NCBI GenBank assembly: GCA_002796345.1
Contig: PCXC01000011.1
Location: 1 to 48,141, forward strand
DNA length: 48,141 nt
Direction: 5' to 3'
Source of the DNA: Deltaproteobacteria bacterium CG11_big_fil_rev_8_21_14_0_20_42_23
GTDB lineage: Bacteria > UBA10199 > 2-02-FULL-44-16
Shown in pieces: positions 41,294 to 48,141 of this stretch. The notes beneath the pieces were generated by a model. The model had not been told where the DNA came from, did not search any database, and saw only the letters and a list, made by a program, of their open reading frames with translations. Numbering within the stretch: position 1 is the stretch's first letter; every line of letters begins with the position of its first letter. The position numbers were made by a program, and so were the translations under genes.

Positions 41294-41833
41294 TTATTTC
41301 TTTTTGAGTGGAGACAACACCATTGCCATCTGCCTACCTTCAAGTTTTGGTGCAAGATCAATTTGAGCAATCTCTTTTAAAAGATCAGTCACTTCTTTCA
41401 GGCGACCCATTCCAATTTCTTGATGCGCCATTTCTCTTCCACGAAAACGAATTGAAAACTTTACTTTATCACCGTGCTCTAAAAACTTTTTTGCGTGTCT
41501 TAATTTTGTTTGAAAATCATGATCATCAGTTGTTGGGCGAAGCTTGATTTCTTTCAATTTCACTTGAATCTGATGTTTCTTTGCTTCATGCATTTTCTTT
41601 TTCATTTCATACTTATATTTTCCAAAATCCATTATCTTACAAACAGGAGGCCTTGCCGTAGGAGAAACTTCCACAAGATCCAAACCAACATCTTGGGCAC
41701 GTTGAAGCGCTTCTCGTGTGTCAACAATTCCAAATTGTTCTCCATTTTCATCCACCAATCTTACTTGGGGAATCCGAATGAAACGATTGATTCTTGGTCC
41801 TTCTCTCTTTGGTCTTCGTTGTTCCACGTTGAT
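41294..41833 (-). CDS. infC: Translation initiation factor IF-3, probable AUC start
   Basis: Binds the 30S subunit, blocks early 50S joining and checks the initiator codon. The N-domain (INRFIRIPQVRLVDENGEQF) and C-domain (RFRGREMAHQEIGMGRLKEV) are complete. The only canonical start is a GTG at 41825-41827, twelve bases from AGAGGAGG, which is too far. In frame and six bases from GGAGG is ATC (41831-41833), and ATT (41834-41836) is three bases from it. The ATC is therefore the likely start. Rare AUU/AUC starts are known for infC (AUU in E. coli; AUC reported for Myxococcus xanthus) and allow IF3 to repress its own synthesis. Confidence 0.93.
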   Translation of the reverse strand: MNVEQRRPKREGPRINRFIRIPQVRLVDENGEQFGIVDTREALQRAQDVGLDLVEVSPTARPPVCKIMDFGKYKYEMKKKMHEAKKHQIQVKLKEIKLRPTTDDHDFQTKLRHAKKFLEHGDKVKFSIRFRGREMAHQEIGMGRLKEVTDLLKEIAQIDLAPKLEGRQMAMVLSPLKKK

Positions 41834-41891
41834 AATACGCCTCCTCTTTAATTAAACCATTTTCTTCATGAGACATTCCCACGAAGAAAAA

Positions 41892-43628
41892 CTACTTTGT
41901 TGTTTCTGCTTTCAACAGAGCAACAAACTCTTGAACCGATTTGGCGCCCAGATCTCCTTGGTCACGCGAGCGAACGGCAAGTGTTTTTGATTCTACTTCT
42001 TTGTCACCTAACACAAGCATGTATGGCACTTTTTCCATTTGGGCTTGTCTAATTTTGAAGCCTAATTTTTCATTTCTTTCATCTACTTCTACTCTAAAGC
42101 CTTCGGCCGCTAATTCAGCATAGACAGCATCTGCAAAGACACGCTGATGTTCCGAAATGGGAATTATTTTTGCCTGCACCGGAGCAATCCAAGTTGGGAA
42201 AGCACCTGCATAATGCTCGATAAGAACTCCAAAAAATCTTTCGAGCGAGCCCATCAAAGCGCGATGCACCATGATTGGGCGTTTTTTCTCTCCACCTTGC
42301 TCGACGTAATCGAGATCGTAACGCTCTGGAAGATTGAAATCTACTTGAATGGTAGAACACTGCCATGAACGCTTCAGTGAATCTTTAATTTTAATATCAA
42401 TCTTCGGGCCATAAAAAACGCCTTCACCCGGATCGACTTGATATGCAATACCAGCATTTTTCAAAGAACTTTCAAGAGCCTTTGTGGCCAAATCCCATTC
42501 GGCGTCTTCACCTACATATTTTTCGGGCTTGGTTGAAAGATAAATATCGAAATCTTCAAATCCAAACGTACGTAAAATGTTTAAACACAATTGCAACGCA
42601 TGACTAATTTCTGCTTCAAGTTGATCTGGTCTACAAAAAATATGTGCATCATCTTGAGTAAACCCGCGAACCCGCATCAGACCGTGCAATACGCCGGAGC
42701 GTTCGTAGCGATATACCGTTCCAAGTTCTGCCCAACGAAGCGGCAGATCACGGTAGCTTTTCATTTCAGTTTTATAAATCTGAATATGAAAAGGACAATT
42801 CATCGGCTTCAATTCATATTCGGTGTTGTCAATTTGCATGGGAGCAAACATATTGTCGCGGTAGAAATCCCAGTGACCTGAAACTTTCCACAAATCTAAA
42901 CGCGCAATGTGTGGCGTGTAGACAAGCTCATAGCCATTTTTAATATGTTCACTTCTCCAATAATTCTCAATCACATTTCTAATGCGGCCGCCTTTTGGAT
43001 GCCACAAAATAAGACCTGCTCCAAAATCTTCCATAGAAGAAAAAAGGCCAAGCTGTTTTCCTAGCTTACGGTGATCTCTTTTTTCTGCTTCAGCTGTTCG
43101 CTCTAAATACTCATCGAGTTCTTGTTGCGAAGGAAAAGCTGTTCCGTAAATACGTTGCAGCCTTTCTCTTTTTTCGTCACCGCGCCAGTAAGAACCTGCA
43201 ACCTTTAAAAGCTTGAAGGCCTTGATTTTGCCGGTGCTCTCTACATGACCACCACGACATAAATCTGTCCAGTTTCCATGCTTACAAATGCCAAGCTCTT
43301 GTTCACCAATGTCTTCGATGAGTTCGAGTTTAAACGTTTCATTTTTCTCTTTGAAGAAACGCACGGCTTCTTCTTTTGAAATTTTCTTTTCTTCAAAAGG
43401 AAGATTTTCAGCAACGATGCGCTTCATTTGCTTTTCAATTTTTTTTAAATCTTCAGTCGTAAAACCTTTTTCATATTCAAAATCATAATAGAATCCGTCT
43501 TCAATAGCTGGACCTATAGTCACTTTTGCTTCTGGGTAAAGCCGCTGAACGGCATCGGCCAACACATGCGCTGCGGAGTGACGCAATTTTTCTAAATCAC
43601 TCAATTGTTTATCTTGTTTTTCTTCCAT
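41892..43628 (-). CDS. thrS: Threonyl-tRNA synthetase, TGS-less form
   Basis: Class II synthetase charging tRNA-Thr. The chain (578 residues) begins directly before the second additional domain (LRHSAAHVLADAVQRLYP) and lacks the N-terminal TGS domain of the usual 640-residue enzyme. Editing-domain residues HSAAH and CRGGHV, the zinc ligands in NCPFHIQIY, GVLHGLM and VHRALMG, and the C-terminal anticodon-binding domain are present. The start is an ATG at 43628 directly after a GTG (43631). It leads the thrS-infC-rpmI-rplT-pheS-pheT-ihfA run, the E. coli order. Confidence 0.95.
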   Translation of the reverse strand: MEEKQDKQLSDLEKLRHSAAHVLADAVQRLYPEAKVTIGPAIEDGFYYDFEYEKGFTTEDLKKIEKQMKRIVAENLPFEEKKISKEEAVRFFKEKNETFKLELIEDIGEQELGICKHGNWTDLCRGGHVESTGKIKAFKLLKVAGSYWRGDEKRERLQRIYGTAFPSQQELDEYLERTAEAEKRDHRKLGKQLGLFSSMEDFGAGLILWHPKGGRIRNVIENYWRSEHIKNGYELVYTPHIARLDLWKVSGHWDFYRDNMFAPMQIDNTEYELKPMNCPFHIQIYKTEMKSYRDLPLRWAELGTVYRYERSGVLHGLMRVRGFTQDDAHIFCRPDQLEAEISHALQLCLNILRTFGFEDFDIYLSTKPEKYVGEDAEWDLATKALESSLKNAGIAYQVDPGEGVFYGPKIDIKIKDSLKRSWQCSTIQVDFNLPERYDLDYVEQGGEKKRPIMVHRALMGSLERFFGVLIEHYAGAFPTWIAPVQAKIIPISEHQRVFADAVYAELAAEGFRVEVDERNEKLGFKIRQAQMEKVPYMLVLGDKEVESKTLAVRSRDQGDLGAKSVQEFVALLKAETTK

Positions 43629-43662
43629 CACTTCCCATTCCCCTAAAATCTTTAACGTTTTG

Positions 43663-43736
<74 letters not shown>

Positions 43737-43856
43737 TCTTGACAAAGCCAACTCCAGCATTTTTCCTGCATGCGCAACAACAACACACTAAAATGAAGAA
43801 ATGAACTTCACCGGAGTTATCGTAGAGGCAAAAAAATTACAGCGAGATGCGGCGCA

Positions 43857-43885
43857 GTCTTAGATAAGCCCTTAAAAAAAGTCAA
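43857..43885 (-). promoter_or_regulatory. Candidate promoter of the tRNA-Val/thrS operon
   Basis: TTGACT (43880-43885, minus strand) and TAAGAC (43857-43862) are 17 bases apart, followed by a GC-rich discriminator (TGCGCCGC) of the kind seen at stringently controlled stable-RNA promoters. It lies directly downstream of the trxA terminator. The -10 match is weak. Apart from this and the terminator, the 230 bases between tRNA-Val and trxA hold no gene I can support. Confidence 0.45.
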
Positions 43886-43901
43886 GAAAATCACTACACC
43901 A

Positions 43902-43936
43902 TAAAAAAGAACCCATCCCTTCAAGGAATGGGTTCT
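43902..43936 (-). terminator. Terminator after trxA
   Basis: On the minus strand AGAACCCAT and ATGGGTTCT form a nine-base stem followed by a run of T. It lies about 30 bases after the trxA stop and closes the lipA-glpX-rodA-trxA run. Confidence 0.88.
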
Positions 43937-43967
43937 AAAAACTTTCTAAGTGCTTGTTTTGTAAGAA

Positions 43968-44294
43968 TTATCCTACCTTTTTAATCACTTCTTCAATGGC
44001 ACCCTTCGCCACATTGCCCACAAGTTGTTCCACCTTTTGTCCGTTTTTGAAGAAAAGAATGGTGGGGATACTGCGAATACCGTACTTTGCGGCCACACTT
44101 GGGTTTTGATCTACGTCCACTTTGCACACCTTTACTTTGCCACTTTGCTCGGTAGCAAGCGTTTCTAGCGTTGGTGCCAAGGCTCTACACGGCCCGCACC
44201 AAGTAGCCCAGAAATCTACCACAACGGGAACGTCGGATTGAAGAACATCACCATCAAAACTTGCGTCGCTCACTTCAATAATATTTTCAGCCAT
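43968..44294 (-). CDS. trxA: Thioredoxin
   Basis: Cytoplasmic disulfide reductase of 108 residues with the active site [14 protein letters not shown] (WCGPC at 32-36) and the cis-proline in [20 protein letters not shown] directly upstream supports the start. It could be the electron donor for DsbD in this window. It is the last gene before a strong terminator. Confidence 0.97.
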   Translation of the reverse strand: MAENIIEVSDASFDGDVLQSDVPVVVDFWATWCGPCRALAPTLETLATEQSGKVKVCKVDVDQNPSVAAKYGIRSIPTILFFKNGQKVEQLVGNVAKGAIEEVIKKVG

Positions 44295-44376
44295 AACTCC
44301 TCCTTACATTTTGTCTCACGCTCGTAGCGCATCATATCATACACGTCAACAACGGGTGCAATTTTTTTAGCCTGAT

Positions 44377-45477
44377 TTAAAACATATGTTTTCGCAAACT
44401 GACATTCAGCACAAATCCAGATGCAGCAAGCATTACGATAATGGAAGAACCTCCATAACTTAAGAAAGGAAGCGTTACTCCCGTAAGCGGAATTAACCCC
44501 AACACCCCGCCAAGGTTGATGACCAGCTGCCAAGAAAGCCACGACACAATGCCCATGACCAAAAAAATACCAAAACGATCACGCGCACCTTTTGCAATAT
44601 CAACCCCAAGCAACAAAAAAGAAAGGTACAAACTCAAGACAAAAAGAGAACCTACAAACCCCCACTCTTCAGCAAGAACGGGAAAAATAAAATCGGTGTG
44701 CCTCTCTGGTAAATACTGAAGCTTGTTGATGTTGCCCTTCAGATATCCTTTTCCAAAAAATTTTCCCGAGCCCACTGCAATCTTTGACTGCATGAGGTGA
44801 TAACCTTTTCCTCGCACATCTTCTTCAGGATGCATGAAGGCCAAGATACGATTGCGTTGATATTCTTTAAGGCCAAATTTGTACGTTCCAAAGCCTGCCA
44901 ATAAGGCAAGAGCGATACACACCAACAGCGTTTTCTTTTTCACGCCAAGAAAAAGTGAGATAGAAACAAAAATAGCCAAAAGAAAAAAGGCTGAGCCCAT
45001 ATCGCCCTGGTACAAAATAATTCCAAAAGGAAGAAAGGTAAGCAAAGCGGGCTTCCATAATTCACGAACACCATAGCCATCGGCACTTGGATGATCGTTG
45101 AAGTATTTCGCCATCACAAAAATATAGGTGAGCTTCGCAAATTCAGCTGGCTGAATGCCTACAGAGCCGATGCGTATCCAGCCTTTGGTTCCACGGATTT
45201 CTTGGCCGAAAAGTGCGGTGAATAAAAGCATAAACAAAACAATGAGGTAAAAATATTTCCCCCAATCTTTGAAGAGGCGATAATCAATAAAGGTTGTGGC
45301 TGCCATCACCAGCAAGCCAAGAGCAATCCAGATAAGTTGGTTCCAAAAAATAGAAAGGGAACCACTTTCTTCCCAATAAAAAACCGCACTGTAAAGATTA
45401 AGCAAGCCAACGCCAACAAGTGCACAAACAACAAAAAAGAACGGCCAGTTAAAAGTTTCGGAAAATCTTTTTGTCAT
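44377..45477 (-). CDS. rodA: Rod-shape-determining protein RodA (SEDS glycosyltransferase)
   Basis: Peptidoglycan polymerase of the elongation machinery, 366 residues with about ten membrane segments. The SEDS signature LPERHTDFIFPVLAEEWGF (about 249-267) and the C-terminal GLIPLTGVTLPFLSYGGSS are intact. MTKRFSETFNWPF and the length fit RodA rather than FtsW. GAGGAG upstream supports the start. It suggests a rod-shaped cell; mreBCD and the partner PBP2 are not in the window. Confidence 0.95.
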   Translation of the reverse strand: MTKRFSETFNWPFFFVVCALVGVGLLNLYSAVFYWEESGSLSIFWNQLIWIALGLLVMAATTFIDYRLFKDWGKYFYLIVLFMLLFTALFGQEIRGTKGWIRIGSVGIQPAEFAKLTYIFVMAKYFNDHPSADGYGVRELWKPALLTFLPFGIILYQGDMGSAFFLLAIFVSISLFLGVKKKTLLVCIALALLAGFGTYKFGLKEYQRNRILAFMHPEEDVRGKGYHLMQSKIAVGSGKFFGKGYLKGNINKLQYLPERHTDFIFPVLAEEWGFVGSLFVLSLYLSFLLLGVDIAKGARDRFGIFLVMGIVSWLSWQLVINLGGVLGLIPLTGVTLPFLSYGGSSIIVMLAASGFVLNVSLRKHMF

Positions 45478-45517
45478 GTTTACTCCTCATGATTACGAAG
45501 AGAAAAGTGAAGCGAGT

Positions 45518-45940
45518 TTATTTCTGTTCGGCGTGTCTTTTAAATTCATTTAACATTTTTGGCAAGGAAGCATCGATAAGACTTTGAAGCATTATCTCTG
45601 GCATCCAGAGTTTGAGTTCGAAGTTTACTTCATAAGAGGCAAAAAGTTTTTTTCCCTTTTGAGAAAGTTGCCATGAACCTTCATAGGTTTTAAGTATTTC
45701 GCTTTCAACTAAGCTCCATGAAATTTTTTTGTCTGAGTCAAAAACGAAGTGAAGTTTTGCCTCGAAAAACTGAACAAGGTCGATGCCAAATACCACTTCT
45801 GCTTCATCCTTATCTTGAAACAAAATCCGGACACATTTTATGTGGCTTAAAAATGAGGGATAAGCAGAAAAATCAAGCAATTGCTTGTAAAACACATCGG
45901 CGGAGGTGCAGAGCTCAAGCGTACGGGAGAGCTTTGCCAT
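45518..45940 (-). CDS. START/COQ10-like (SRPBCC) protein
   Basis: A 140-residue protein with the polyketide-cyclase/COQ10 START pattern: STADVFYKQLLDFSAYPSFL-like N-terminus (here CTSADVFYKQLLDFSAYPSF), a central beta region and a long C-terminal helix (MLQSLIDASLPKMLNEFKRH). Relatives include ubiquinone-binding COQ10 and the RatA-type proteins; ligand binding is plausible but not assigned. Its ATG abuts the glpX stop, so it is coupled to it. Confidence 0.8.
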   Translation of the reverse strand: MAKLSRTLELCTSADVFYKQLLDFSAYPSFLSHIKCVRILFQDKDEAEVVFGIDLVQFFEAKLHFVFDSDKKISWSLVESEILKTYEGSWQLSQKGKKLFASYEVNFELKLWMPEIMLQSLIDASLPKMLNEFKRHAEQK

Positions 45941-46930
45941 TTAGTTTTCCTTGTGCGTTGAAATGCTTCCGTCTTTTTCGGGGCGGTAAGGTTTGCGCGT
46001 GAAATCGTGATGAGTTCTGATGTAACGCACCGTTCCCGTAGCGGATCGCATCACCACAGATGTGGTCATGGCTTTCCCCGCCTCAAAATGAACTCCACGC
46101 AAGAAATCTCCGTTGGTTACTCCGGTGGCCGCAAACATCACATTGCCTTTGGCCAAATCTTCAGTGCCGTAAATACGATTTAAATCTGTAACGCCCATTT
46201 TGAGCGCGCGTTCGCGTTCATGATCGTTTCGCCACATCATTTTGCCGTAAAAACCACCGCCCAAACAACGAAGCGCAGCGGCAGACAATACGCCTTCTGG
46301 CGCTCCGCCTATACCCATGAGTGCATCTATACCAGAGCGCGGTTGGCAGGTAGCAATAGCCGCTGAGACATCACCATCGGTAATAAGATGAATGCGCGCA
46401 CCTGCTTTGCGAACTTCTTGAATGAGGTCTTCGTGACGAGGCCTGTCCATAATCACAATAGTAAGATCTTGAACGCTGCACTTTTTTGCGTTTGCAATTG
46501 CCTTCAAATTTTCGCTTGCTGATTGCTCCAAACTTACGCAATCTCTGGCTTCGGGACCCACCGCAAGTTTTTGCATGTAGCTATCTGGCGCGTGAAGAAA
46601 ATTTCCTCGATCGGCCATAGCAATAACGGCCAAGGCATTTTCTCTGCCTGTGGCGCAAATGGTGGTGCCTTCAAGCGGATCAAGTGCAATGTCAATTTCG
46701 GGTCCGCCTCTTCCCACTTCTTCGCCAATGTAGAGCATGGGGGCTTCGTCCCGCTCGCCCTCACCAATTACCACTCTGCCGCTGATGTCCATGTCATTGA
46801 GAGCATGTCGCATGGCTTCAACCGCAACTTTGTCGGCTAAGTGTTCGTCACCTCGGCCCATAAGCCTGGCCGCTGCAAGGGCTGCAAGTTCGGTAACTCG
46901 AATCATTTCTAAGGCTAAATTTCGCTCCAT
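45941..46930 (-). CDS. glpX: Fructose-1,6-bisphosphatase class II
   Basis: Hydrolyses fructose-1,6-bisphosphate in gluconeogenesis. The metal-binding DPLEGTTICATGREN (84-98), VVIGEGERDEAPML and GIGGAPEGVLSAAALRCLGG motifs are those of GlpX-type enzymes. The length of 329 residues is normal. TTTTGGAG upstream supports the start. It is 20 bases after lipA. Confidence 0.96.
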   Translation of the reverse strand: MERNLALEMIRVTELAALAAARLMGRGDEHLADKVAVEAMRHALNDMDISGRVVIGEGERDEAPMLYIGEEVGRGGPEIDIALDPLEGTTICATGRENALAVIAMADRGNFLHAPDSYMQKLAVGPEARDCVSLEQSASENLKAIANAKKCSVQDLTIVIMDRPRHEDLIQEVRKAGARIHLITDGDVSAAIATCQPRSGIDALMGIGGAPEGVLSAAALRCLGGGFYGKMMWRNDHERERALKMGVTDLNRIYGTEDLAKGNVMFAATGVTNGDFLRGVHFEAGKAMTTSVVMRSATGTVRYIRTHHDFTRKPYRPEKDGSISTHKEN

Positions 46931-46950
46931 GATTTCTCCAAAAATAAAAG

Positions 46951-47841
46951 CTAAACAGTTTTTTCAAACACTTGTTCTGCCATGTAAGAACTACGCACAA
47001 ATGGTCCGCTGAAGGCGTGAGTGTATCCCATCTCAAGCGCTTTATCGCGGTAGACATCAAACTGCGCGGGTTCAATAAATTCTTTTACTTCCCAATGTTT
47101 TTGCGTTGGCTGCAAATACTGACCAATAGTGATGGCGCGAACACCGACATCGTAGAGATCGCGCAAAGTTTGAATGACTTCTTCAGAAGTTTCACCCATA
47201 CCAAGCATGATTCCAGACTTCAGCAAGCGATGTGGCAACAGTTCTTTTGAAATGCGTAGCACTTCGAGGGAGCGACGGTATTTTGCACGGCTGCGAATGA
47301 GCGGTGTAAGACGTTCCACGGTTTCGATGTTGTGGCTCATCACATCAGGATCTGACGCACAGAATGTTTCAAGGTGTTCTCGCACAGCATCAAAATCTGG
47401 CGTGAGCACTTCAATTCTGGTTTGAGGATTAAGCCTTCTTACTTCGCGCACCACTTCTGCAAAATGTGCTGCGCCACCATCGGGCATGTCATCGCGGTCT
47501 ACGGAAGTAATCACCACATGCTTGAGGCCCAAGGCCTTCACTTGTTCGGCAGTTTGAAGCGGCTCGCCAGCATCGAGTGGAAGCGGCTTTCCCGTTTTGA
47601 CATTGCAAAATTTGCAAGCGCGGGTGCAGGTGTCGCCCATCACCATAATGGTGGCGGTGCCGCGCGACCAGCATTCGCCCAGGTTTGGGCAACGCGCTTC
47701 TTCGCACACCGTAGCCAGCTTACGAATACGCAAGTCTTTCTTTAAGTTGTGAACTTTATCCCAGTCACTCGCCGGCTTTTTAAGCCAGCTGGGCAATCGC
47801 TTTCTCTCCACACGCGGCATAATAGGAGTTGATTTTTCCAT
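46951..47841 (-). CDS. lipA: Lipoyl synthase
   Basis: Radical-SAM enzyme inserting two sulfurs into protein-bound octanoate to make lipoyl cofactors. Both clusters are visible: the auxiliary CxxxxCxxxxxC in CEEARCPNLGEC (Cys46, 51, 57) and the radical-SAM CxxxCxxC in CTRACKFC (72-79). The RSSY motif near the C-terminus (PFVRSSYMAEQ) supplies the Ser ligand. The length of 296 residues is normal. The start at 47841 has no clear ribosome site; MPRVERKRLP seven codons later is an alternative. A palindrome-containing promoter lies directly upstream. Confidence 0.97.
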   Translation of the reverse strand: MEKSTPIMPRVERKRLPSWLKKPASDWDKVHNLKKDLRIRKLATVCEEARCPNLGECWSRGTATIMVMGDTCTRACKFCNVKTGKPLPLDAGEPLQTAEQVKALGLKHVVITSVDRDDMPDGGAAHFAEVVREVRRLNPQTRIEVLTPDFDAVREHLETFCASDPDVMSHNIETVERLTPLIRSRAKYRRSLEVLRISKELLPHRLLKSGIMLGMGETSEEVIQTLRDLYDVGVRAITIGQYLQPTQKHWEVKEFIEPAQFDVYRDKALEMGYTHAFSGPFVRSSYMAEQVFEKTV

Positions 47842-47851
47842 AGTAGCCCGG

Positions 47852-47879
47852 GGTTTAGCATGAGCTCATGCCAAGTCAA
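47852..47879 (-). promoter_or_regulatory. Candidate lipA promoter with operator-like palindrome
   Basis: On the minus strand TTGACT (47874-47879) is followed after 16 bases by TAAACC (47852-47857). The spacer holds the perfect 14-base palindrome GCATGAGCTCATGC (47858-47871). Its placement between the -35 and -10 boxes is typical of a repressor site. The implied leader is very short. Confidence 0.4.
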
Positions 47880-47909
47880 ACGAAAAGAAGCTTCAGTTTT
47901 TTAATCGTC

Positions 47910-48050
47910 TCATCGCAAAAACATCTGCAATGATCTATGGGCTGAAATAAAATCACGCACACTTCTCTCCACTCTCACGCGAGTTTGTTCAGCGTTTCGT
48001 TCATTAATTGGAGAAAATTCAACGACTGAGGGAAGCTGGATCTCTATCAT
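47910..48050 (-). CDS. Possible small protein of 46 residues (doubtful)
   Basis: A frame starting ATG at 48048-48050 and ending TGA at 47910-47912 encodes a charged peptide (MIEIQLPSVVEFSPINERNA onward, with RVRVERSVRDFISAHRS near the end). A GGGAG lies upstream but too far for a good ribosome site, and an in-frame stop precedes the ATG by three codons. It matches no family I know. It may be a chance frame or the tail of a gene disrupted by the element at the right edge. Confidence 0.25.
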   Translation of the reverse strand: MIEIQLPSVVEFSPINERNAEQTRVRVERSVRDFISAHRSLQMFLR

Positions 48051-48072
48051 ATCAAGGTGTTACTCCCACGGT

Positions 48073-48141
48073 AAAATGTCCTCCCTTATTCCAAGGATAG
48101 AATGTCCTCCCCTGTTGGTAACTTCTTGATATCCTTAGCTT
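48073..48141. mobile_element. Direct repeats at right edge, possible insertion-sequence end
   Basis: Two copies of AATGTCCTCCC (48075-48085 and 48101-48111) lie 26 bases apart, each preceded by A-rich sequence; on the minus strand they read GGGAGGACATT. Paired GGGGACATT-type direct repeats are seen in the terminal regions of some insertion sequences of the IS1202/ISNCY kind. No transposase is visible because the window ends, so this is a suggestion only. Confidence 0.35.

Noticed and set aside
43741-43967. T-box or attenuator before thrS/tRNA-Val
   Set aside because: No specifier loop or T-box consensus (TGGNACCGCG) is visible; the only hairpin is the trxA terminator on the upstream side.

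Overview
This 48 kb window reads as a densely packed housekeeping stretch of a Gram-negative, AT-leaning bacterial chromosome. The family mix (IHF alpha followed by a MerR regulator, an iron-sulfur-type TrpRS, a J-domain/PilZ fusion, a diadenylate cyclase with an extra N-terminal domain, BamB and OmpA-type envelope proteins, periplasmic DsbD) points to a deltaproteobacterial-grade lineage (Myxococcota, Bdellovibrionota, Desulfobacterota or an uncultured relative). This is inference from gene content; no 16S rRNA gene is present. Nearly everything is transcribed from the minus strand, so operons run from high to low coordinates.

Layout. 1-346: the end of an IS5-like insertion sequence interrupts a secreted, autotransporter-like gene. 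609-7160 (minus): pgi, then the chromosome-segregation cluster xerD - M50 protease - trpS - scpA - scpB - RsuA/RluB pseudouridine synthase. 7212-8645 (plus): EI24/CysZ-like membrane protein and trmB. 8764-10419: dsbD. 10513-11669 (plus): diadenylate cyclase and a 70-aa partner. 11715-18376 (minus): dnaE-hflX-secreted protein-pgsA-lipB. 18493-19665 (plus): DUF819 membrane protein. 19724-31179 (minus): der-YihY-SNF transporter-YfgM-like-bamB-OmpA protein, guaB, guaA and a small zincin-like protein. 31277-36108: mnmA-mtaB-rnc-era-J/PilZ and tRNA-Met. 36235-43736: the classical thrS-infC-rpmI-rplT-pheS-pheT-ihfA-merR cluster, flanked by tRNA-Val and tRNA-Pro. 43968-47841: lipA-glpX-START protein-rodA-trxA. 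47842-48141: a candidate operator/promoter, a doubtful small ORF and direct repeats that look like the start of another insertion sequence.

The genes serve translation and tRNA modification (trpS, pheST, thrS, infC, L20, L35, trmB, mtaB, mnmA, der, era, rnc, hflX), chromosome replication and segregation (dnaE, scpAB, xerD, ihfA), envelope assembly (bamB, OmpA, pgsA, rodA, dsbD), lipoate synthesis (lipA and lipB, 35 kb apart), purine synthesis (guaA, guaB) and gluconeogenesis/glycolysis (glpX, pgi).

I found no CRISPR array, prophage, secretion island or obviously new multi-gene system. The points most worth a second look are local: a probable AUC start codon for infC; a PheRS beta subunit lacking its EMAPII/OB tRNA-binding domain next to a ThrRS lacking its TGS domain; a J-domain/PilZ fusion with a changed HPD motif; a diadenylate cyclase paired with a small acidic protein; a cysteine-repeat linker in the OmpA protein; and palindromic repeats parked at operon ends.
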